Part shown: positions 6,444 to 11,059 of the stretch, piece by piece
Numbering within the stretch: the first letter of the stretch is position 1
How the letters are laid out: the number at the start of each line of letters is the position of its first letter
Source: Chloroflexi bacterium RBG_16_57_11
GTDB taxonomy: Bacteria; Chloroflexota; Anaerolineae; Anaerolineales; UBA4823
Length of the DNA: 11,059 bases
Direction: 5' to 3'
Assembly: GCA_001795165.1 (NCBI GenBank)
Contig: MGNS01000047.1
Location: 38,687-49,745, forward strand
The notes under the pieces: generated by a model
What the model saw: only the letters and a program-made list of their open reading frames with translations
Database searches by the model: none
Told to the model about the DNA's origin: nothing
Program-made: the position numbers and the translations under genes

Positions 6444-6513
6444 AGCTAACACTCCACTTCGACCACCTGCTTTGTTCAACGCCCCAAGCGTCACCTTAGC
6501 TTCAACGTTGGGT
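6444..6513 (+). other. attC-like end of the A/T-rich island
   Basis: AGCTAAC (6444-6450) begins two bases after the stop codon of the DRHyd-like gene and can pair with GTTGGGT (6507-6513; exact GTTRRRY) at six of seven positions, counting one T-G wobble. A second fold nests inside: CCCAA 6483-6487 and CGT 6489-6491 pair with ACG 6505-6507 and TTGGG 6508-6512 around one bulged G. The two folds compete, and the inner arms expected of attC are poor, so this is a candidate only. It shares the terminal AACGTTGGGT with the site at 5167-5176. Confidence 0.32.
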
Positions 6514-6523
6514 CACATTTCTG

Positions 6524-6553
6524 ATCAGCGTGAATCAATATTCATCCGTGTAC
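6524..6553 (+). repeat. Intergenic repeat, first right-hand copy
   Basis: ATCAGCG, then AATC, then ATCCGTGTAC, in the same order as the copy at 6645-6671, with a longer spacer. It starts 10 bases after the candidate cassette end. Further degenerate pieces in the opposite orientation (GCGGATAAGCACAGATCAACG, near 6569-6589) lie between the two copies. Confidence 0.5.
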
Positions 6554-6644
6554 AAAAATAAAAAGATCGCGGATAAGCACAGATCAACGAGGGCAAGATA
6601 AGTGTAGGCTGAACAATCCCGCCCCCTTCAGCGTAATCAAATTA

Positions 6645-6671
6645 ATCAGCGCAATCCGTGGTTCCGTGTAC
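6645..6671 (+). repeat. Intergenic repeat, second right-hand copy
   Basis: ATCAGCG-CAATCCGTGG-TTCCGTGTAC. It is a better-preserved version of the copy at 6524-6553 and is inverted relative to the module at 3821-3836. It abuts the leader of the AHSA1-PDZ-DinB gene, so it may lie inside the promoter or untranslated leader of that gene. Confidence 0.55.
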
Positions 6672-6696
6672 AATATCCTCTCAGGAGGCAACCACC

Positions 6697-7902
6697 ATGG
6701 CGGAAAAAAACATCAAATTCGAGACCTATATCCCTGCCCGTCCGGAGCAGGTGTTCTACGCCTTCACCAACGCCAGCGCATTGCGCGAGTGGCTGTGCGA
6801 CCTGGCGACGGTCGATCCGCGACCCGGCGGGCGAATGTACCTGTATTGGAACTCGGGCTATTATTCCTGCGGTGAATACACCACCTTGGAAGCCAACCGA
6901 GGCGCGACCTTAATCTGGTGCGGGCGTGGCGATCCGGGGCGAAGCCAGGTGAGCATCGCCTTGGAGCCACAGGAGACCGGCACGCGCCTAGTCCTGGAGC
7001 ACCACTTGCCGGATGACGGGGGAGAATGGGAGAAGGTCATCTCCGAGATTGACAAAGGCTGGCAAGACAGCCTGGAGAACCTGGCCTGTGTGCTGGAGAC
7101 GGGTAAGGACTTGCGTTACATCAACCGCCCGATGCTGGGTATCTTTCTTAGTGACTTTAACGCCGAGGTGGCGGAGAAGCTGGGCGTGCCGGCGACGAAG
7201 GGCATGCGGATTGACAGCCTTGCAGAAGGCCTGGGTGCCCAAGCAGCCGGCCTGCAATCCAACGATGTCATCGTGCGCATCGCCGGGCAGGAGATGGCGA
7301 ACTTCTTTGCGATTCCCTCCATCATGGCCGGGCGGCGTGCCGGTGAGCGAATCCAGGTGGAGTTCTACCGCGGCGCAGAGCTGATGAGCGTCTCGATGGA
7401 GCTTTCCCGCCGCCAGATCCCCGAGATTCCATCCACGCCACAAGCCTTAGCCCAGGCCGTCCAGAAAATCCGTGCTGGTTGCGTCGCCTTGCTGGATGAG
7501 ACCTTTGCCGGGGTGAGCGATGCCGAAGCCGAATTCCACCCCGCCGAAGGCGAATGGAATGCCAAGGAAATATTGGCACACCTGATCGAGGGCGAGCGCT
7601 ACACCCAGTTCGACATATCCGACCGGATTACCGGGTTCGAACGCTGGGCTGACGACTGGACCGGCAATCTAGACGTTCAGGTACAGGCCACGGTGGCGGC
7701 CTATCCGAGCCTGGTGGATCTGCTCGACGAGCTCAAGCGCGCCTACCAGGAGACTGTCGCCTTGCTCGCCCGCCTTCCACAACGGTTTATAGAGCGCCAC
7801 GGAAGCTACTGGCAGGTTGCTTTCAATAACATCCAGGAGGATACCCATCTTGACGGGCACATCGAACAAATCAATGCTGCCATAAAAGCAGCGCGTGGAT
7901 AA
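6697..7902 (+). CDS. Three-domain fusion protein: AHSA1/SRPBCC - PDZ - DinB-like
   Basis: A 401-residue cytoplasmic protein with three recognisable parts. Residues about 4-138 are an AHSA1-type SRPBCC ligand-binding domain (IPARPEQVFYAFTNASALREW, PGGRMYLYW, then GTRLVLEHH and the final helix GWQDSLENL). Residues about 144-240 resemble a PDZ domain: GIFLSDFN, then GMRIDSLAEGLGAQAAGLQSNDVIVRIAGQ, the usual SPAxxAGLxxGDVIxxxxG pattern. Residues about 246-401 are a DinB/DUF664-like four-helix domain. His295 (ILAHLIEGERY), His384 and His388 (DTHLDGHIEQI) form the triad that binds metal in DinB proteins. The combination suggests a small-molecule or peptide sensor joined to a thiol-transferase-like or metal-binding module, but function is unknown. 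The ATG at 6697 follows AGGAGG (6683-6688) by eight bases; an in-frame GTG at 6658 lies in a repeat and is rejected. There is no signal peptide. Confidence 0.82.
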   Translation: MAEKNIKFETYIPARPEQVFYAFTNASALREWLCDLATVDPRPGGRMYLYWNSGYYSCGEYTTLEANRGATLIWCGRGDPGRSQVSIALEPQETGTRLVLEHHLPDDGGEWEKVISEIDKGWQDSLENLACVLETGKDLRYINRPMLGIFLSDFNAEVAEKLGVPATKGMRIDSLAEGLGAQAAGLQSNDVIVRIAGQEMANFFAIPSIMAGRRAGERIQVEFYRGAELMSVSMELSRRQIPEIPSTPQALAQAVQKIRAGCVALLDETFAGVSDAEAEFHPAEGEWNAKEILAHLIEGERYTQFDISDRITGFERWADDWTGNLDVQVQATVAAYPSLVDLLDELKRAYQETVALLARLPQRFIERHGSYWQVAFNNIQEDTHLDGHIEQINAAIKAARG

Positions 7903-7921
7903 TCCTCCACCCGGGTTTTTT
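7895..7921 (+). terminator. Possible terminator of the fusion gene
   Basis: GTGGA 7895-7899 pairs with TCCAC 7906-7910 around a six-base loop that holds the stop codon. After CCGGG comes TTTTTT (7916-7921). The five-base gap between stem and T-run is longer than ideal, so efficiency is doubtful. The palindrome immediately downstream may contribute. Confidence 0.35.
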
Positions 7922-7928
7922 CGACAAA

Positions 7929-8002
7929 TGTAGGGGCGAAGCATCGGACGGGCAGGCCCTACCTACATCAGGCTCCCATGCGCCCGAGGCTTCGCCCTTA
8001 CA
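7929..8002. repeat. Palindromic intergenic repeat between converging genes
   Basis: TGTAGGGGCGAAGC (7929-7942) and GCTTCGCCCTTACA (7989-8002) are inverted copies with a single mismatch. A further inner CGGGC/GCCCG pair extends the stem. The GTAGGGGCGAAGC...GCTTCGCCCCTACA unit is a familiar type of dispersed palindrome in Chloroflexota and some cyanobacteria. It lies in the 106-base gap between two convergent genes and could act as a two-way transcription stop. Confidence 0.7.
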
Positions 8003-8008
8003 CGAGCC

Positions 8009-9037
8009 TCAGTCCGCAGCCGCGCCCTCCTCCAGCGCGGCGGCTTCGGTTTGATCCGCGAGCTGGCGCAAGTTCAGCCCAGAGGCAAAGGTACCCCACA
8101 CCCCGAGCAGGACCACCACGATCAAGGAGAGCGTGTTCAAGACCAGGGAGTAGGAGGTCAGCAGGGCGGTGTCATAGCCCATCAAGGCCAGCGGCGCAAC
8201 CATCGAAACCTGGAAGATGCCCGGCAACGTGGTTGCAGAGGGCGGCACCAACGCCAGGCTACCCAGCGAAATCCCCAGGAGCTGCTCGACCGGCAGCTCG
8301 GGATGCAAGGCTAACAGGCTGAGAAAGTGGAAGCCCCAAAAAAAGGTCCAGGTGATCACCGAATAGATCAATGCTATGAGCAAGCTCCGCAGCGATGAAA
8401 TGCCGCTCAGCCCTTCGATCAGGTGTTCCAACCATCGACGGGCGTCGTCCTCATCCAGCCGGGGCAGGCGCCCCAACCAGGGCGGGATCACCCTCAGGGC
8501 TTTTTCACGTCGCTGGACAAGCCAAACCATGAAGAAAAACGAGATAGCCAGAAAGGCGACCGATCCAATGATGGTCAGGCCGGAGACCGCCGCCCCGGCG
8601 CCGAAGATAAACGCCCCGCCCAACGCTGCCAAACGCATGATGGTCTCCAGCCAGCGCTCGACTACGATACTGGAGGCTGCCATCATGGCCGGAGGAGAGC
8701 CCTTGCGGCTGAGCAAGAGTATCCGGATGGCCTCTCCTGGGCGCAGTGGCAAAAGCGTGTTGACCATATTCCCAATGTTTGCAATGTGGAACACAACGGG
8801 CAGGCCAGGGATATTTTTCATCAGGTAGCGCCAGCGGATTGCATAGATGATATATCCGATGACCAGCGAAAGCGTACCGGCAACCAGGAAGACACTGTTG
8901 GCATTCGCCAGTATGTCAAGGACCACCGGCCAATCGACCAAGGTCGCCAGCAGGACGAGAAATAGCAGCAGCAAGACGCCGAAAAGCGCCAGACCTTTGG
9001 GTGAAAAAAGGAAATGAACCAGCCTGGATCGTTGCAT
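8009..9037 (-). CDS. Flippase-like integral membrane protein (LPG synthase TM / UPF0104 family)
   Basis: A 342-residue polytopic membrane protein with about eight hydrophobic segments, the size typical for stand-alone LPG_synthase_TM/UPF0104 proteins. The family's motifs are visible: IRWRYLMKN after the second helix, NMVNTLLPLRPGEAIRILLL (the N-x-x-x-P-x-R-x-G-E-x-x-R signature), and SSIVVERWLE (the S-x-x-x-E-R element). Members include the membrane part of MprF and AglD-like proteins and are thought to move lipids or polyprenyl-linked sugars across the membrane; the aminoacyl-transferase domain of MprF is absent here, so this is probably a flippase-type protein with unknown lipid. It is the last gene of a minus-strand operon, starting 17 bases after the zinc-ribbon gene ends. 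No clear Shine-Dalgarno precedes the ATG at 9037. It runs convergent to the fusion gene. Confidence 0.85.
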   Translation of the reverse strand: MQRSRLVHFLFSPKGLALFGVLLLLFLVLLATLVDWPVVLDILANANSVFLVAGTLSLVIGYIIYAIRWRYLMKNIPGLPVVFHIANIGNMVNTLLPLRPGEAIRILLLSRKGSPPAMMAASSIVVERWLETIMRLAALGGAFIFGAGAAVSGLTIIGSVAFLAISFFFMVWLVQRREKALRVIPPWLGRLPRLDEDDARRWLEHLIEGLSGISSLRSLLIALIYSVITWTFFWGFHFLSLLALHPELPVEQLLGISLGSLALVPPSATTLPGIFQVSMVAPLALMGYDTALLTSYSLVLNTLSLIVVVLLGVWGTFASGLNLRQLADQTEAAALEEGAAAD

Positions 9038-9054
9038 ATTCGATTAAGAAGGTT

Positions 9055-10164
9055 TCAGGGTTTTTGACTCCGGTTGAACCACCCGGCGCGCACCGGCGGT
9101 ATGATGGCCCCCAGTCCGACTAATAAGGCGAGCGCCAGCGCCAGAATGGCCGGGACCAGCAAAGGCGGGACAGCCAGGGAGGCGCCTCCCAGGATCAACC
9201 CCAGGATGAAAATCAGCACCGCGATCCCAAGGACAGTCAGCGCCGAACGCGTGGCGCGTTTCATCGATGCGCGCCGTACGCCGTTCATTTTTCCACTCTG
9301 TCCATGGATGAGCAGAAGTTGCGGCTGCCGGTCGTCGTCCAGGTAGTAGGCGGTATAAACCGGCAGCAAGAGCTGCGTCCAGTGTTGCTCCGTGAACTCC
9401 GGCTGCCACGAGAACTGGCGCAGGTGATCTGCGCGTGCCGCCTGGCGGCATTCCTCCGCGGCTGCGTTGAACAAAGCAAGCTGAGCATCGCTCCAGGCGT
9501 CCTGCGGCGAGCGGCTGGGGAGGCGCACGAATGCCTTGCGGGTATCCTCCGGTTGGTAAGTTCGTACGGCAGTCAGGTTGAACTCGCCCAGGGCTGCCTG
9601 GAGAATAGCATGATCTTCAAGCGCGGGTGCAGCAATATTCGTATAGATGCGATCTAGCCTTCCCAGGCGGGGCTCCCAGCGCACACGGCCTTCCTTCACC
9701 TGCTGTGAGGCCCACCCGCTACCGGAATAGCGATCCTGGTGACTGACCACCTGATAATTAAAGCCGGTTTCAGCCTTCCAGGCCGCTTGCACGCTGGCAT
9801 CTACCAGCCACATGGGCAGGAATACCCGCTGTAGGCGGGCTTGTAAGTTTTTCGAAACCAGGTCCTGTGGCGGGTAGGGGATGCCGCTGGCAAAGCGTTG
9901 GATTTCCTGGCTCAGCTGCGCCTCGCTGAGCGCGTAGGGGATGATCAGCTCGGGGGGTTGCGTGTAGGGTAGCTGGCTAACATCTTGATCGATGCGCCCC
10001 AGTGTCGGCTGGAAACAGTGCGGGCAACGACCCAGGTCCACGGCCTCGGGGATCAGGAAGCCCCAATCACAGCGCTCACATACTACAGCGGCCAGCGCGG
10101 TGCCCCAGCTTTGCTCCAGGCTGACGCCCGGAGGTGCGGATTGGGTTTCTGGAATATCGGTCAA
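9055..10164 (-). CDS. Zinc-ribbon membrane-anchored protein of unknown function
   Basis: A 369-residue protein if read from TTG 10164. GAGG sits five bases upstream of this codon and the preceding gene's stop is seven bases away, so it is preferred over an in-frame ATG at 10221 that would overlap the neighbour by 50 bases. Cys29-x2-Cys32 and Cys47-x2-Cys50 (CERC, CPHC) form a zinc ribbon. Next comes a long domain with IIPYALSEAQ, VFLPMWLVDASVQAAWKAETG and LLLPVYTAYYLDD, then two transmembrane helices at about residues 310-357 and a short basic tail. Relatives of this layout are often labelled as replication-factor-Y/PriA-like because of the zinc ribbon, but no helicase motif is present, so that name should not be copied. 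It is a diverged tandem paralogue of the gene upstream and shares an operon with the flippase-like gene. Confidence 0.75.
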   Translation of the reverse strand: MTDIPETQSAPPGVSLEQSWGTALAAVVCERCDWGFLIPEAVDLGRCPHCFQPTLGRIDQDVSQLPYTQPPELIIPYALSEAQLSQEIQRFASGIPYPPQDLVSKNLQARLQRVFLPMWLVDASVQAAWKAETGFNYQVVSHQDRYSGSGWASQQVKEGRVRWEPRLGRLDRIYTNIAAPALEDHAILQAALGEFNLTAVRTYQPEDTRKAFVRLPSRSPQDAWSDAQLALFNAAAEECRQAARADHLRQFSWQPEFTEQHWTQLLLPVYTAYYLDDDRQPQLLLIHGQSGKMNGVRRASMKRATRSALTVLGIAVLIFILGLILGGASLAVPPLLVPAILALALALLVGLGAIIPPVRAGWFNRSQKP

Positions 10165-10171
10165 GGCAGCC

Positions 10172-11059
10172 TCACACGTCGTCCATTTTGTTACCCTGGG
10201 TGTAGATAATGATCGACACAATCACCCCGATCACTAAAAGTACGAAACCAAAGCCGCCAATAACGATACCAATTCCCGCCAACGGGATGGTTAATAAACC
10301 GAGCAGCCCGATCAGCGCCCCCGGCGCAAGCAAGGCTGCGATCACCAACCAGACCTTGTTCCAGTCCACCGGGCGCTGTCCGGCGATGGTGCCGGTCTGC
10401 CCATTGACCATCGCCTGATATGTCTTGGCAGCATAAGTGTAATTGCTGATGTATACCGGTGCCAGGATATAGCGCCAGCTTTCATCGGCGAAATCCAGGC
10501 TCATACTGAAATTGCGCACATGCGAGGTGCTGGCCCGGCTCAGGCAAGCCTGGCGGGTCTTCTCGCGCATTTGACCCCGCCCGGTTTCCCAGGCTAGCTC
10601 CAGTGTCACATCATAGGCCTGCGCCTGCAAACCCGCCAGGTATTTTGGGTCGTAACCGGCCAGGTCGTTCAGGTGAAAATCCTGCACCTTGCCTAACAAA
10701 ACCCGGCTTAATCGGGTTGTCCCGCTAACCACCAGATCGTCGATCGCCAGGTCTACGTGCCCGGATTCCCAGCGCCATTCGATGACCGTGCGCGTTTTCC
10801 ACTCACCGTTCTCAAAGTATCGCTCGGTCTTGGGGTGGCCAACTTCCGCCTTCCAATCCGCGTGGGTGGTGGAATCCAGCGTCCAGTAGGGCAGGTATAT
10901 TGGGGTGAACTTACCGAGCTGGGAAATCTGGCGCAGGTTGGCCGGCGCCATCCAGCTACTGCCCAGCCAATCCCGGGCGATTTGGGCGCAGGCTTCGGCC
11001 TCGATTTTGAACGGCAGAACGTACCGTGGGCGCAGGACATCTTGTGGGGCCTGGCGCTG
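10172..11059 (-). CDS. Zinc-ribbon-family membrane protein, C-terminal part (partial)
   Basis: The frame is open from the right edge to TGA at 10172-10174, giving 295 residues without a start; the N-terminus, where relatives carry the Cys pairs, is outside. Visible motifs in order are YVLPFKIEAE, a DWLGSSWMAPANL segment, TPIYLPYWTLDSTTHADWKAEVG, a segment KVQDFHLNDLAGYDPKYLAGL and YILAPVYISNYTYAAKTYQAMVNG, followed by two C-terminal transmembrane helices (about the last 55 residues) and a short cytoplasmic-type tail GNKMDDV. The same order is seen in proteins annotated as zinc-ribbon or PriA-like hypothetical proteins in many phyla. An internal ATG at 10951 is not the start because upstream codons are part of the conserved LPFK domain. 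The next gene begins seven bases after its stop, so the pair are co-transcribed. Confidence 0.78.
   Translation of the reverse strand, partial: QRQAPQDVLRPRYVLPFKIEAEACAQIARDWLGSSWMAPANLRQISQLGKFTPIYLPYWTLDSTTHADWKAEVGHPKTERYFENGEWKTRTVIEWRWESGHVDLAIDDLVVSGTTRLSRVLLGKVQDFHLNDLAGYDPKYLAGLQAQAYDVTLELAWETGRGQMREKTRQACLSRASTSHVRNFSMSLDFADESWRYILAPVYISNYTYAAKTYQAMVNGQTGTIAGQRPVDWNKVWLVIAALLAPGALIGLLGLLTIPLAGIGIVIGGFGFVLLVIGVIVSIIIYTQGNKMDDV

Larger units (their letters stand above)
6442..6696. other. Intergenic region: end of the island with repeat modules
   Basis: No gene is seen. The first 70 bases contain the candidate cassette end (6444-6513). The rest is filled with degenerate ATCAGCG/ATCCGTG repeat modules (listed separately) and the return to GC-rich sequence, ending in the AGGAGG ribosome binding site of the next gene at 6683-6688. 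Confidence 0.5.

Noticed and set aside
6658..6696. GTG upstream start extending the fusion protein by 13 residues
   Set aside because: The codons fall in the intergenic repeat and the ribosome binding site AGGAGG at 6683-6688 points to the ATG at 6697.
8376..8965. Long open frames on the plus strand opposite the flippase-like gene
   Set aside because: They are antisense shadows of a clearly conserved membrane protein, with biased Arg/Pro-rich translations and no domain signal.
10165..10221. Upstream ATG start at 10221 for the zinc-ribbon gene
   Set aside because: It would overlap the preceding gene by 50 bases, whereas TTG 10164 has GAGG five bases upstream and sits just after the preceding stop.

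Overview
The window looks like a piece of chromosome from a GC-rich, free-living bacterium. The best guess is Chloroflexota, Anaerolineae-like. That guess rests on the gene repertoire (tandem TrkA proteins, an AHSA1-PDZ-DinB fusion, zinc-ribbon membrane proteins beside a flippase-like protein) and on the intergenic repeat types. It is an impression, not a computed assignment.

Left part (1-3758, plus strand, GC-rich): the 3' end of a TrkA-type K+ channel regulator, a complete second TrkA, an AadA-like nucleotidyltransferase, a 68-codon remnant of a dienelactone hydrolase, an intact alpha/beta hydrolase, a small reading frame broken by one frameshift, and a four-helix membrane protein of unknown role.

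Middle part (about 3840-6520, plus strand): visibly A/T-rich, with different codon use, and bounded on both sides by degenerate copies of one intergenic repeat in opposite orientation. It holds three one-gene units. The first is a 383-residue protein with a C-terminal HEPN-type RNILVH motif. The second is a smaller HEPN-like gene whose frame is cut by a single TAA four codons before its own RNEFIH motif. The third is a nucleoside-deoxyribosyltransferase-like (DRHyd/TIR-like) protein. GTTRRRY-like boxes and foldable sequences lie after each gene. The layout resembles integron gene cassettes without a visible integrase (CALIN-like). The likely theme is defence or nucleotide/RNA-targeting conflict. 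This is the most interesting part of the window.

Right part (6697-11059, GC-rich): a three-domain AHSA1-PDZ-DinB protein on the plus strand faces a three-gene minus-strand operon. That operon is read from the right edge: a truncated zinc-ribbon-family membrane protein, its diverged paralogue with a CxxC...CxxC zinc ribbon, and a flippase-like (LPG synthase TM / UPF0104) membrane protein. A palindromic repeat (7929-8002) fills the gap between the converging transcripts. No rRNA, tRNA, CRISPR array, transposase or integrase was recognised.
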